DNA of 64,000 bases from Neurospora tetraspora (taxonomy: Eukaryota; Ascomycota; Sordariomycetes; Sordariales; Sordariaceae). Position numbers and translations under genes: made by a program. Below, piece by piece: positions 1-12,500 of this stretch. The stretch lies in contig NW_026944383.1 in the NCBI RefSeq assembly GCF_033439725.1, positions 6,448,001 through 6,512,000 of the forward strand. The letters are read 5' to 3'. Position 1 is the stretch's first letter. Every line of letters starts with the position of its first letter. A model generated the notes under the pieces. That model had not been told where the DNA came from, searched no databases, and was given only the letters and a program-made list of their open reading frames with translations.

Positions 1-117
1 AGAAAAAAGATGAGAGATGTTGGGGAGAGAAAGAACTCCTTCACCTTGCATCCGCCTTGACCTCCTCCAACCTCTGACCTCGTTCTGACATCATCTCAGG
101 ATTTACCAAACACCAAG

Positions 118-2265
118 ATGGGAAATAGGGCAGCAATGGCAACTCTCACACCCTCATCCATCTCTCATCTTGCGACATGTAGCGCACTACTCTACGCGCA
201 ACTCAACTCTCACCAAGCAATACTGCCCGTGGCTATGCTCGACTCAAATCCTCTCCTCGATACACCTTCTCCATCCAAACATCCCTACCTCTCCGGCAAC
301 TTTGCGCCCGTGCAAACATGCTTTCCCCTAACTCCGTGTTCATACAAAGGAAGCATTCCCATCGACCTCGCAGGTGGTCAATACGTCCGAAATGGAGGTA
401 ACCCAGTTATCAACAACGACGAGTCAGCCCGCGAATCTCACTGGTTCGACGGCGACGGCATGCTAAGTGGCGTACTATTTCGCCGAGTGGCAGCAACAGA
501 TGAAGGAGGGGACGGGGATGAGACAGACACAATCATCCAGCCCGAGTTCGTCAACCAGTACCTACTCACAGACGTGTACCGGTTTGCGCGAGCAAATCAC
601 CATTGGATGAGGCGCCCGTTTATGCCGAGCATTTCTGCACTGCTTGACCCGTGTACGTCCGCTGTGAGGGTGCTGTCGAAAGTTTTGAGGACGGTAGCCA
701 TGGTGATTTTCTCGTGGCTGCCTGGATGGTCGAAAACCAAAGTCAAGAGAATCAGTGTCGCCAACACGTCGGTCCTGTATCATGATGGGAGAGCCTTGGC
801 AACTTGCGAAAGCGGCCCGCCTCTTCGGTTTATTTTGCCCAGTCTGGAGACGGTCGGGTGGTTCAACGGGACGACCGACAACGAGCCCTCTGGTGACTAT
901 GAGAAGATTGATGGAGCGGGTGCCGCAGGGTTTGGTGGAAAGGGCATGCTCTCATTCATGAGAGAATGGATGACGGCACATCCCCGAGTTGACCCGGAAA
1001 CGGGAGAGTTGATCGCTTTCCACTCCTTCTCGGTCAAGCCATATGTCAGTTACTCGATCATTCAGCCCTATGGGGTTTCAACTTCACCGCGGCTCATGAG
1101 TGTCCCCGTCCCGGGCATGGCTTGCCCCAAGATGATGCATGACTTTGGCGTATCAAGGCGCCACACTGTCATCATGGACATGCCGCTTTCCCTGAATCCG
1201 CTCAACCTCTTCAAAGGCAAAGCCATTCTCTCGTATAATAGGGCTGGGAAAGCCCGCTTTGGCATCTTCCCAAGGTACCACCCGGAGAGAGTACAATGGT
1301 TCGAGACCAACGCGTGTTGTATCTTCCACGCCGCAAACTGCTGGGATACCATCAGCAAAGAAGAAGACTTGAATGCCTGCAAAGGCGAGCGTCTCGCAAC
1401 CACTGTTAATCTCCTCGTCTGCCGTATGACTTCTGCGTCCCTGATCTTCAACACCGGTAACCTGCCCACGCCCGTGTCAAAGACACCGATACCCCCCGAA
1501 TACCATGAGGAAGAGCAGTGTAGATTATACTACTACTCCTTCTCTCTCACACCACGAAATCAACGTATCCTCCACCAATTCGCACTCTCTGCCATCCCAT
1601 TTGAATTCCCTACCCTCTCCCCTGCCCATACCATGACCCAAACCCGCTATATCTATGGGTGCACCACCACCTCCCCTTCGGCCTCCTACACCAGCGCCCT
1701 AGGCAAATCCGTCAAGATCGATGCCCTGGCCAAGATAGACGTCTCAACGTTGATCGCCCGCGGAGCCGCGCCCGACAATCCTTCCCCTCCGGAGCCGATA
1801 AAAGGCTGCGTAGACACCCGCTCCGTTTCAGACATCCTCACCTTCTCTTCTTCCTCCCCATCATTAGCAGAGGACGACCCCATAAAAGTCTTCACCTTCC
1901 CACCAAACCACTACGCCCAAGAAGCTCGCTTCGTGCCCCGGAAAAACGGCGTAGCGGAAGATGATGGGTGGCTACTCACGTACGTATTCGACGAGTCCCA
2001 GATCGATGAAGAATCTGGAGAGTGCAGTGAGGGGGCGAAGAGTGATTTATGGATCATCGACGCCAAGGGGATGAGGGAAGTTGTGGCAAGGATACGACTG
2101 CCACAGAGGGTACCGTATGGATTTCATGGGACCTGGTTTAGTGAGGAAGAGGTGCTTGGGCAGAGGGGGGGTGAGAGGGTTAGAAGGGTGCAGGACATGG
2201 AGAGTAGTGATGGTGGGTTTTGGGGAGGGGTAAGAGGGCGGATTGGGAGGTTGTTGTTTGGGTGA
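118..2265 (+). CDS. carotenoid/stilbene cleavage oxygenase family protein
   Basis: An intronless 715-residue ORF with the layout of the carotenoid cleavage (RPE65/lignostilbene dioxygenase) family, which uses one Fe(II) held by four histidines in a seven-bladed beta-propeller to cut conjugated double bonds. Four candidate ligands sit in family-like contexts: His288 (AHPRVDPETGE), His341 (MHDFG), His404 (IFHAANCWD) and His670 (GFHGTWF). The N-terminal stretch HPYLSGNFAPV and the WFDGDGML segment also fit. No signal peptide is evident. The length is nearer the fungal retinal-forming CarX type than the shorter stilbene-cleaving CAO-1 type, but substrate (carotenoid, apocarotenoid or stilbene) cannot be read from sequence. 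In-frame ATGs at 136 and 235 are alternative starts; the one at 235 lies just before the conserved region. No carotenoid biosynthesis gene is adjacent. Family assignment is firm; substrate is open. Confidence 0.88.
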   Translation: MGNRAAMATLTPSSISHLATCSALLYAQLNSHQAILPVAMLDSNPLLDTPSPSKHPYLSGNFAPVQTCFPLTPCSYKGSIPIDLAGGQYVRNGGNPVINNDESARESHWFDGDGMLSGVLFRRVAATDEGGDGDETDTIIQPEFVNQYLLTDVYRFARANHHWMRRPFMPSISALLDPCTSAVRVLSKVLRTVAMVIFSWLPGWSKTKVKRISVANTSVLYHDGRALATCESGPPLRFILPSLETVGWFNGTTDNEPSGDYEKIDGAGAAGFGGKGMLSFMREWMTAHPRVDPETGELIAFHSFSVKPYVSYSIIQPYGVSTSPRLMSVPVPGMACPKMMHDFGVSRRHTVIMDMPLSLNPLNLFKGKAILSYNRAGKARFGIFPRYHPERVQWFETNACCIFHAANCWDTISKEEDLNACKGERLATTVNLLVCRMTSASLIFNTGNLPTPVSKTPIPPEYHEEEQCRLYYYSFSLTPRNQRILHQFALSAIPFEFPTLSPAHTMTQTRYIYGCTTTSPSASYTSALGKSVKIDALAKIDVSTLIARGAAPDNPSPPEPIKGCVDTRSVSDILTFSSSSPSLAEDDPIKVFTFPPNHYAQEARFVPRKNGVAEDDGWLLTYVFDESQIDEESGECSEGAKSDLWIIDAKGMREVVARIRLPQRVPYGFHGTWFSEEEVLGQRGGERVRRVQDMESSDGGFWGGVRGRIGRLLFG

Positions 2266-2941
2266 GGATCGGCCTTCTATGTGTCCTGTCATCTTGGGAA
2301 AATGAATATGAGTGTCGGTTGATCAAGACTGTGATGTTGTGAGGCATGCAGGTAAGTGAACCTTCTCTATGTCGGTTCGTGATAGGTTCCAAATGTCTGG
2401 TGATTTGTTCTAGTTGCCTTATTTTACGTGACATTTCGATTTCCCCTTTAAACACCAACAGCGTCCCCTCTAGCTAGATACCTATTGTGAGAGTCCATGC
2501 CCCGGGAAAGTGGATGTTGGCATCGCTGAAGTGCTGCCCTGGGTCGGCCGTTCATGAGCTGCCGCCCATCGACTCTCCTGTTTTGGCCCTAGTAAGCACC
2601 CTGCATCCACAGATGGCAGCATGAGTCAGCCCCTAGAGGTACTTCAGGTTACTGCCGTGTAAGTAGCGGTAGGTCCAGGTAGTTGGTCAGCAACAATTAA
2701 AAAGTATCGCCCAGTAGTATGGTTGATGTGTAGAGGTATGCTTCGTGTAGATGGTATGTTTTGCCGGCAATGACTTGGTGATGTTGGGCGGATTGACCTG
2801 TGTCTCCGAGTATAAAGATCAGGACAGTCCGCTTCATCAAGGCATCTCACTCATCACAACATCATCCACTCATCTCCTCAACTCCCAACATCTGTTCCTT
2901 GGCTTTCAACGTTTCAAGCAAAACCGCCAACAACCGCCACA
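2266..2941. other. intergenic region; promoter of the small secreted protein gene
   Basis: No gene seen. A TATAAA box at 2811-2816 lies about 130 bp before the ATG at 2942, followed by a CA/CT-rich leader typical of fungal 5' UTRs, suggesting a focused, possibly inducible promoter. Confidence 0.5.
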
Positions 2942-3471
2942 ATGCAGTCCATTCTCGCCATCAGCATCTCCCTCTTCTCCCTCCTCTCTCCCGTCCTCGG
3001 CACTCCCGGCAATGTTAGTCCCCTGACCTTCCTTACTAGGTAGATTCATATCCCAAGTTATGAAGCTCACCAAATCGTACCATAGGTCTTCGTCTGCACC
3101 GGTTCCAACTGGAGCAACACCTGCGAGGTCCTGACTCTCGGTATCGACGGAGCCTGTACCAGACTTCCCTCCACCTATGATGGACACATTGGCTCTGCTG
3201 GCCCCGACCCGGGCGCCATCTGCCGCCTCTTTACGTACGTGCTTGCTGTTCCTGTTCCAGTCCTCTTCCCACACAGACGTAAAACGACACACAGATTGAA
3301 TGCTAACTGAACGCCTTGACTTTTTTTTTTAGCAACGGAGACTGCACTGGCCACGGCGTTGCTATCTTGTATAACCCCGGCGACTCCAACTTGTACAACT
3401 CCATCAATGGCATTGATGCTGGTCACCAGGCTCATTACATCCAGTGCCGCTCGTGCACTGCCTGCACCTAA
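2942..3471 (+). CDS. small secreted cysteine-rich protein (119 aa)
   Basis: Three exons assembled by hand: 2942-3013, 3086-3234 and 3333-3471. The introns use donors GTTAGT and GTACGT; the second has a GCTAAC branch site and an uninterrupted T tract before its AG. All junctions keep frame and give 119 residues. Residues 1-20 form a hydrophobic secretion signal (MQSILAISISLFSLLSPVLG) with likely cleavage after LG. The mature part, about 99 residues, holds eight cysteines, consistent with four disulfides, and one N-glycosylation sequon (NWS). It ends in a tight cluster, QCRSCTAC. Such proteins in fungi include effectors, antifungal peptides and wall proteins; I recognise no specific family. A TATA box lies upstream. 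Confidence 0.75.
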
Positions 3472-6340
3472 AGGAGTTGGGGTTGTCTAGAGGTAGAGTT
3501 GGAGGACACAAACGCCGGAGATGAGCTGGATGCGAGTAATGACATGATGGGAAACAGATGAAAAGGGCGCCCTTCAGGATTCAGGAAACAAGTGGACTGT
3601 CGCCACAAAACGGTTGTTAATGCTTTTTGATGAGCTCGTACATGTACTGTTTTCTTTGTTTTGATCCAAGATTCCTTCGTTCCATCGCAATTGCGCTTGA
3701 AAGCTGTTGTTAACTTCCGGACTGCTCAAGAAGGAAGCCTACCTTAATACGTGCACCCACCCTTTTTCCTACACGCCCCCACCAACCTTTTCCAAGACAC
3801 TTCCACATATTTTGGCCAAAACACGTGCATTTCTCTTTCAAAATTGGGATACTAGTCTCCCCAGGGAGCCCGCTCTTTACAGAATAACTTTGGTATTAGA
3901 GTTCTATTAGTTTAGTATTTGCATAGAAAGGTTTCTAACGCCCAAATTTTGCAACGTAGAGGTACTCAAAACAAGACCAACAAGTATCCCTTTGCACATT
4001 TCAAGTTACCAAACTGAACGGTTACCTCAACCATGTCTCCCACTAATTCCGTGCGACCTGCCAGTCAAAACCACCTAGTTAGGTTCGTATAACATGGAAT
4101 TCCAGACAGGGCAGCACGCAAAAGTGGTTTGAGGGACTTGGATTTCAACGTTTCTTGACCCCTGTTTGTTTGAATCCAACTACCGTGAACAGCCGTTCCT
4201 GGTAATACTAAGTCGTGCTATAAGAGGTATGTCGTACAGTAGGTAGTCAACTAGTCCAGATCTACTCAGTGGTGCTTACTTACCTTTGCCATATCAAGCA
4301 ATGCCGATGTTGGTAAGAGACCCGTATGGCCCCATCGCTAATAGCAAGGAATTTAAGCCCGAGTAAAGCAAGAAAGCTGCCAGCCTAGCGTATTCGCATC
4401 ATGAAACCCTTTCCGCATCCGGTGTCTGGCTAATGGTGCCTTGATTGTGTCCCTGCTTTGGGTCGCCGGTGGTGCCATCAATGTGTGATTATGAAGCCCG
4501 GAGTTTGTCCGGTTCCAGCTACCTAGGTAGGCACGGCCTGGAAAGAGCTTGTCGTCATCAAGGCCACCGCAGCATTTTCGGGGTTCTGTTGGGTATGAGG
4601 ATGTCAGGTGGTGTCGAAATTATTGCGCGCCATTAAACGGGGCCAACAGAGGATGTCGACGTCGACCGAGTGTCCGAAAGGACGGTGGGAAATGAAAGTC
4701 TTGATGGACAATCCCACCTTCCGCAGTACCTCTGTTCAAGTTCATGTCTTGATGCCTGGACTAGACTCGTAATTGCCATCAGGCCATTTAGACAGGAGAT
4801 GAGAGATTGAAGGAGGAAAGAACGCTTCACGCTTGCTAAGTGGGGCTCCAGGGGAAGTTGAACTTCTATGCTCTGTGCTTTCGTTCGAGGTCAACCGACG
4901 GGTGTTTCGTTTCCCGGGCTAATGTCGAGCATCAATTACTCTCTTTCACCAGTGGTGCGCTTGAGGGTCGTGCAATCGAGGAAGCATCATCCTTTTGTGT
5001 TCTTTCCTTTTTGTCCTGACTACGATGAAGGCAGGCGCGGCAAGCACTGATCAGTGCCCAAGACAAACCCCGCTTTTTGACGTTTGTCTGTTCCGGTGGG
5101 GAATAATGGCCCGTGCGTCCCAGCTTCACAGCACCGTGACCTCGCTGCTGAAGCAATCTTTCAACTTTCGCTCCTTTCAATTACCGGACATCGCAACTCT
5201 GGACGCTTAACTATTCGAGGTCGTCTTTTCGTCTACTTTACCTCCATTTTCTCTCGGCCACAACAGTTTCTCCAGTCGCAATTTCTTTTACGATTGAGCG
5301 ACCTGACACAGCAGCAACATATCCTCAGCTTCTCGACCACGGTACTTATCTGACAATGACCGTCTACACGCACCTTGCAACACCACCATCAGGTTCCGTT
5401 CCCAATCAGGAATCGTGAGACCATTCAGGAAACGCTACCCATCTCCAATAGGTACTGTCAACTTCCATCCCCAACCTACCGAGGCACTTCAGGCATCGTG
5501 TCCGATCACATTCGGCGTCCACCTTGGAGGAAAAGTGTCGACGTCCGGTGAAGTTTCACCAGTCATCTCTAGGCAACTTGGCGCGTCATGCACCCAACAA
5601 CGCCAAATCTCCCCGCTCACGACAAGTCCACCGACAAGTCCACAGTCACGAGCCGGCAGATCTTGGGACTGCGCTACAGTGCTACACAGTACCCGTCCCG
5701 GGGACACGAGATCAAGGTCGCCATACCTTTATACCATGGTACAGTAGCCCAGAGCTCATGCCATAACCAGCTTGCATGAAGTAAGAGCCGCAAAGCTATG
5801 GGTGCTTTGACGCTTGGGCCCACGGCATCGACATTGACAAGGGGCCATCACTACCATGCGGTTTGCACGATCATACCCAACCATATGGGCAAGTTCCCCT
5901 TTTGGGAGACATGAGGGTCGTTGAGCACGCAAGTGCCAAGTGGGGGTGGGATAGAAGGCCAACAAGCCCATTAATGTCTGTCTGGAGTTGGTGGTATCGC
6001 GATCTCGACATGGCTTGTCTATCCTGTTTCTACCAGTAAGCCAAGTGCTCGGTCCTCGTGTCTTGAACGGTTCTGCATTCAACTAATGCTGCTCGGTTCA
6101 TATTAAGATTGCAGTCCCCGCAGTCGATTGGGTCATCTGCTCACCTCCCACTATGGCTTCAAGCGAATGGGCTTCTCGTCCCAAGGTTGACGTTTCACGA
6201 TTACTTACAACCGTACAGGAAGAAGCCTACAACCTGGGAAGTGCCGGGTAAGGTTGCTCTGAAGATACCACCTATATAAGAGATGGCGGAGCGTAAACAG
6301 GTCTTCTCATTATTCATCCCGGCCACGTAAAATATCGGCT
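3472..6340. other. intergenic region without a convincing gene
   Basis: About 2.9 kb of mixed composition. The short open frames present show neither family motifs nor coherent splice structures. The first part is the 3' flank of the secreted protein gene. The right end leads into the inverted-repeat arm that borders the A+T-rich island. Confidence 0.5.
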
Positions 6341-6390
6341 TTGCGTATCCGACTTGGAAAACAGTACGTACTACACCCCCAGTCACCTCC
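6341..6390 (-). repeat. left arm of a 50-bp inverted repeat bordering the RIP island
   Basis: Read on the minus strand it matches plus-strand 15815-15864 at 44 of 50 positions, without gaps. The shared core contains GGAGGTGACTGGGGGTG and GTTTTCCAAGTC. Both arms point outward from the A+T-rich block. They could be terminal inverted repeats of a DNA element now hidden by RIP, or two copies of a dispersed short repeat. Similarity stops abruptly on both sides and no clear target duplication was found. Confidence 0.75.
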
Positions 6391-6982
6391 TCCCATCCAG
6401 AAAAAATATCGTAAATATTCATGTGATATAAGATTTATTAGCCGTGCGGGCCAAAACCAGATGCACTACCAGAACATGCGCGCGGTTTACGACATAATAC
6501 AACTATACCACTATTCTTTCGTATACTTTCGTACAACTTTGGTAATGAATAGAGGGCATTCAAACAATGCGATTCCCCTTATTTGCAACGAAATTACTAG
6601 TATTTTAAGAAAGTTACCAATATGGTACGAAATTTAGTATATTATGGTAGTAAGCACGTACTAATCTTACCGTTAATACAGTTACTTCCTAAAAAATAAA
6701 TAAAATAATTTATATATTAATATTTTTCCCTACCCGCGTTTCTCTTATTTACTTTTTTATTTCTCCCTATATAATTACCTTCTATTAATTGCGTTAATAT
6801 TATTATTATTACCTTTCTTTAAAGTTCGCCGTCGTCGTTATAAATTGATAAGAATTTTAAGAGCTTCTCGAATACGAACCCGAATAGGATATTAACGATC
6901 CCTAATAGTTTCGCAATTTCAATATTAACGAATTATTATTTAATTAACTTATACCCGGCGCGCTTCCTTAAACTATAGAAGT

Positions 6983-7523
6983 TGTTAACGTGTGGCTAGT
7001 ACTGTGCCTTGTAACTGCCTTGTACTACCTTGTAGTATAGAAGGCTAGTTGAACTATTCCTTCTACGGAATCAGTTGACTCAGTCCCCACAGAATGTACT
7101 AGAATACAAGAGGTTTTGCCACTGTATTCTAGAGTCTTATAACTTAGCTAGCATTTCTTCCAGACTGATTTGTCATCACAGGATTCAACAGAAGCTTCTA
7201 GATGCTTAGTGTCCATGTATATAGAGACCTCTCCTCTCCTTCAGTTCGTCACTCCTTAAGCAAGCAAGCACAAGTCAAGCAATACAATATAGTCTTTTCT
7301 CACAGTGCAGAGTCCACTGTAATCTTCTGTCTTGAGAGCAGAGTCCTCTCTAAGACCTCTTTTACAACATCCTTTTATTGTACTTGCAACTACGCTGCTT
7401 CCTTCAGCATTGCTGTCGTACTTCCTACCGCTTCCGCTCCGCTCTGCTACAAGTGCATAGTTCACTGTAGCAACCTTGTACTGGTGCTATCATTATAGGC
7501 CAGTCAGGGCACCGCAGGAAACA
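6983..7523. mobile_element. solo LTR of a retrotransposon, not RIP-degraded
   Basis: A 541-bp segment of ordinary composition inside the A+T-rich island. It begins TGTT and ends AACA, the inverted termini of retroviral-type LTRs, and is flanked by an exact 5-bp direct duplication GAAGT (6978-6982 and 7524-7528). An internal TATATAGAG motif near 7218 fits an LTR promoter. No internal coding region or partner LTR is attached, so it is a solo LTR left by LTR-LTR recombination. Its lack of RIP inside strongly mutated DNA implies that it is younger than the surrounding damage. Superfamily is unresolved (Ty1/copia or Ty3/gypsy). Confidence 0.8.
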
Positions 7524-10500
7524 GAAGTAAATAAGGAGGATTTATTCGCGCCCAGTAATAATACCGCCTTTAAAAACGCATTAGAAGGTAATAAATCTTA
7601 TATAAATAATCCTTATACAAATTACTATAACTAACGTTCTTTTATAACTAATAAATATTACCCCTATTTTAAATACGCCGTCTATATAAAAAATATAAAA
7701 AAATAAACCTACTATTATTACCGCTATCGACTCCGCCGCTGACTACACCCCCATTACTAATTAAATTATATATATATTATTAAAAGACCTACCTTAATAC
7801 TAATAAGCGCTTGTTAAATTAGAGAATAAAATCGAATTTATAGTAGACAAATACTGTTTCTATTAAATATTTTTGAATAATATATATTATTAAATTAATC
7901 AGTATAAATTTACCAACTGGTACCCTAATTATAGGAAACTATATTTACGCTATCGGTTATAAGAAAAAAAAAGGATATATATTACGGGTAAAGAACTCCA
8001 AAGTTTACGCGATAAAACTTCGTATAACCTTTAATATTATCTATTAAGAAGAGTTATAATCTTTTAATATAATTACCGTACTAACCATACTAATAATACG
8101 GTAATATATATATTAATTAGCGTAGTTATAAAGACGACTGCTAACGAGCCTCATAATTATAATATAAATTTACTAAATTAAACTAAACAAATTTTTAACT
8201 TCAAAGAATTAATTTCTAATAATATTATCCGAGGGTTCTTAGCGGCTACTATCCATCGTACCCTTTATAATAGCAATAGCCGATTAGAAGCTACCAGACT
8301 TATATTTTATAATTTCGGAGGTCATTAATTTAGTAGGTACGATATATTCAATTAAAATAGGGTATTCCAATTCGCTTATTTAAATCTACATTACGTAAAT
8401 AAAGACTGCTTCCCCTAATTATAAACTAATTAGGTTTTATAATACCTATTTATTTAAATAATAGTAAATAAGAATATTAATAATTTTAAATTATTTAGTA
8501 AAGCTATTAAGGCTACGCGACTAGATAGCGAAATTTTTTATAAGGTAATTTGGTCGACTATTAGTATATCCTTTTTTATTATTTTTATTATTTTTATTAT
8601 TTATATTTGTTTATATACGTATAATTAACGTATTTTTCCCCTCTAAATTAATTCGATATATTACAGCAGCGAGGGTACTTCGTTCTTATAAATACTATAT
8701 AAATACGAGTTGGTTTAATTAGTTATTTTATACCTTTTTTATTTATAATAAATATAGTTATTAGCTTCCTTATAGTTATTTTCTTATAGAAAAAGTTAAT
8801 AGTAATATTATAAGGGTAGTTTTATTAATAGTACGGGGGTGGGTAATAGATTATAGCGGTTAATTATAGCTACTTCGTTACTTCCTTACGGACGATTTTA
8901 CCGTCGAGCAATACACTATAAAATTAGCCTTCCTTAATATCGAAGTTAACTATTTCCTTTATTACATTTACGTAAAATTGACCTTCAAGCGGAAGTTCGT
9001 TAATAATAATTATAAAGAGTATTTAAAATATATAGTTAATACTATTCGATAGAAACGTATTAAATAGGGTTATACTACCTTTATTTAGCTCACCCTCGAT
9101 TATTTGGATTAAAACGAACCTATACGAGGGTATATCGAAAAGAATTAGAGGGATACAAAATCGTAATAGGGTAATTACGCTCGTAAGTATTCCTTCTATT
9201 ATTATAAGTATAAACCCCCTCTTCAATCCCCTTAAGAACTTGGAGTAAATGAAACGGAATTCGATTTCTTTTTAAACTTAAAGAATATTAGAAGAGACTT
9301 AGAGAATATCGGAAGAGACCTAAGAGTTGTCGGCGCCTATTTTTCTTAACTAATTATACTGTCACGATACCGACCTAGTAGAGGCTTTGAGAAGACGTAT
9401 TATTGTACGAAGAAAAGAAAATTAGAAGAGAGTAGAAAAAACTCTATTTCTTAGCTATATATATAAATTAAGTAGAGATATGCTATGAGTTGAGATTAGA
9501 TACGATTGGAGAATTGTAGGGTTATAGTGTTGGAACGCCGAAGGTTCGGCAGTATAATATTTGGTGCTATAATAATACCCCTGGCTTCAAAACGCAATCA
9601 ATTTTAATTGTTAATAAAATAAGAGGTACTGCAATACCTAAAATATAGTAGTATAAGGCCCGCGTATAACGGGAGTATATTAAACTTTACAATGTAATAT
9701 TATATTTTTAAAATGACGTTTATATTACGTTTTGGTTTCGTTATAAATAAATATATTATCGAAGTATATTATAATATATTTATTAGAAATATCGAATAAA
9801 AATTAGTTAATATAATATCAAAAAGATATTAAGGCCCTTATTATACCGAAATTAGCGACGAGGTATTTAAAGAGATTGAAACGAATAATAAATATTATTT
9901 TCTATTCGTTTCCTAAAGTAATATAAAATCGGTTAAATGCTATAATAATATTAAATTTATTAAATTACTTCGCTTTTTAGAAGGCTTCGATTATTCTATA
10001 AATAAGGGGGATAGAGTATTTATTTTTAATAGTAGTATTATTTCAGCTCTAGTAATCAATATAAATATATATATTATTACTAGGCTTTTTAGCGAATAAA
10101 ATGAAGGTTGCGGTAGGCAAAGAGTTAGGGCGGATAAACCCTTTTAATAAATAATTGTTAAAATACTTTTAAATAGCCCGGAGGTCTTTTTAGGATATAG
10201 GCTACAGGCGGTAATATAAAGGGGTTTTATTAAGGATTACATTGATTTTGTAATTGAAGGGATAATAAAATAGTATTATAGTAATAGTATTTAAATCGAA
10301 GGCCTTCTAAATATAGTAGAAGTAATTGGGTAGGGTATTTAAGATTTTTTATTATATTAGGGACGGTTTCTTATTAATATATTTTTAAATATCCTTAATA
10401 GAAATTGCGTGGAATTATATTTTTTTAGCAATTTAATCCTTAAAGTTAGTAATAATTTTAATAAATGGTTTCTCTATTAATTTTCCTTTAAAGATAGTAT

Positions 10501-10879
10501 AAAACGTAATATAATTGAGGTTATAGAGTATTTATTCGAAATTTTCGGGTATTAAGTCGGGGAGAGGGGCTGCCTAGTTCAATTAATTATCGATTTAGAA
10601 TAAGGACGGTACGGTAATTTTAATAAAGTAATATAATTACGTTAAGGTATAATTATAAATTTTAATACTAAATTCCTTATATATAAGGATAAAATTAAAG
10701 GTAAATAGTAAGCGGATAAAAGTATTTTAGGGCTATAGGTAATTATTAGGACGGTTATTTACTATAGTTAAACGATTATATATATTAAAGAAGTGGTAGT
10801 AAAATTATTATAATTAGGTAGTAGGTTAGGATTAGTCCTTCGGTAAAAGTTTAGAGAAACTCTATTCGCATTATCGCCT

Positions 10880-12500
10880 TTTCCTTCTTTTTATTTTCCT
10901 TAATAATTTATATTAAAAGATAATCTTCTCTAATTATTTCGATAATTTCGTATAATTATAATTTCCGCGATAACTTATCCGCCGGATTAAATTTCCCTAC
11001 CCAATACTTAATATCGAAATTATATACCGCTAATTCTAATATTTACTAATTTTACTACGTACTAACCCTATCCTTACTTTTAAAATACTAAAAATTTAAA
11101 TAATTTATAATAATAAAGAACAATTAATTAATATATAATAAATATTATTTTTATACTTTTAATACGCTTATAATTATTAATAATTCCTTATTATTAATAC
11201 TATAGTACGTTTCTTCTAAAGATTTCTTACGAAAAAAGAATATATTAAGGTATTAATATACTTTATATAATTGCGTTAGTACTATATTAATAACGAAATC
11301 GGATATATCTATTTCTATTCGGATTAATAAGGAAGGATAAAATATTATAATATTAATATTTCCTAAAATAATTACTTCAATTCTTCGAACGCTACTTTAA
11401 CCGGTTCTAATAATTCGAATAATTTCTATTTTTTTCTTTTTAATAAATCCGTTAATAGAGCTGTAACTTTAGAATAAAACATTATAAACCATCGATAAAA
11501 CCCTATAAACCCTAAGAAAATTTAAATATCGTAAATACTTTTCGGGGCTTCCTAATCCGTAATTACTATAACCCTTTCTAAATTTATCGAAATATTTTCA
11601 AGCGAGATTATATAATTTAAAAACGAAACCCTCTTAATATAGAATTTATATTTATTTAAATTAATATACAAATTATATTTATATAAACGTTAAAAAAATT
11701 CCTGAATATACTTATAATAATTTTCTTAATTTTTACTATAAATTATAATATTATTAAAGTAAACGATACAAATAATATTAATTAAGCCCGCTAACGTATT
11801 ATTAATATATATTTAAAAAATAGTACGAATATTAATTAATCTTATTAATATAATTAAAAATTTATAGTACCTATACTTCGTACGAAATACTCTCTCTTCT
11901 TTATTTCCCTCCTTAATCCGAATATAATAATATATATCCTTTAAATCTAATTTTATAAAAATCTTTACTCACGATAATTAATTTAAAAAACTTTAAATAA
12001 GAAGTAACGTTATATAGTTCTTCTTTATTACTTTATTAAGTATATAGTAATTGATATATAATTTTAATTTATTTCGTTTCTTCGGATTAAAAATAATAAG
12101 AACCCTTACTAAGCTAATAAACGGACGGATTTATCATTTAAATAATATTTCTACTAATTACTCCCGGAATATTTCTAACTCTTTAACATTAAATATTTAA
12201 ATAGGGCACTAAAGAGCGGATTTTCCTTCAATTAAATTAATATAATATTTTAAACGGTTATACTATAGTAGGAGTATAACCGACGCTTTAAATATTTATT
12301 AAAATTCCTTATACTCCAGAGAGATTATCGGTTCGGTAACAATTATTTCTTCTTCTTTAGATTCGGCAATAAGTAGTTTCGGAATTATTAATTCTAATAG
12401 GAGTTTTAACAGCAAGTAAATTCCGTTTAACGTAACTTTAAAAATTTTAAAAAGTATATCCGAGAATATATTAAGGGATATAGGAATAAATATATTAGAA
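10880..12500 (-). mobile_element. Ty3/gypsy-type pol fossil (reverse transcriptase/RNase H region)
   Basis: On the minus strand, conserved landmarks of Ty3/gypsy reverse transcriptase and the following RNase H/connection region remain recognisable in the expected order, running from about 12500 down to about 10880. The element is heavily degraded by RIP with very many breaks and cannot be functional. Its gag and protease part would lie to the right (roughly 12.6-14.7 kb) and integrase to the left, but I could not assign them, and no LTR pair was found. Boundaries are approximate. Confidence 0.65.

Noticed and set aside
9023-9226. Short ORF within the A+T-rich island
   Set aside because: Lies in RIP-mutated DNA; the Ile-rich translation reflects base composition only.
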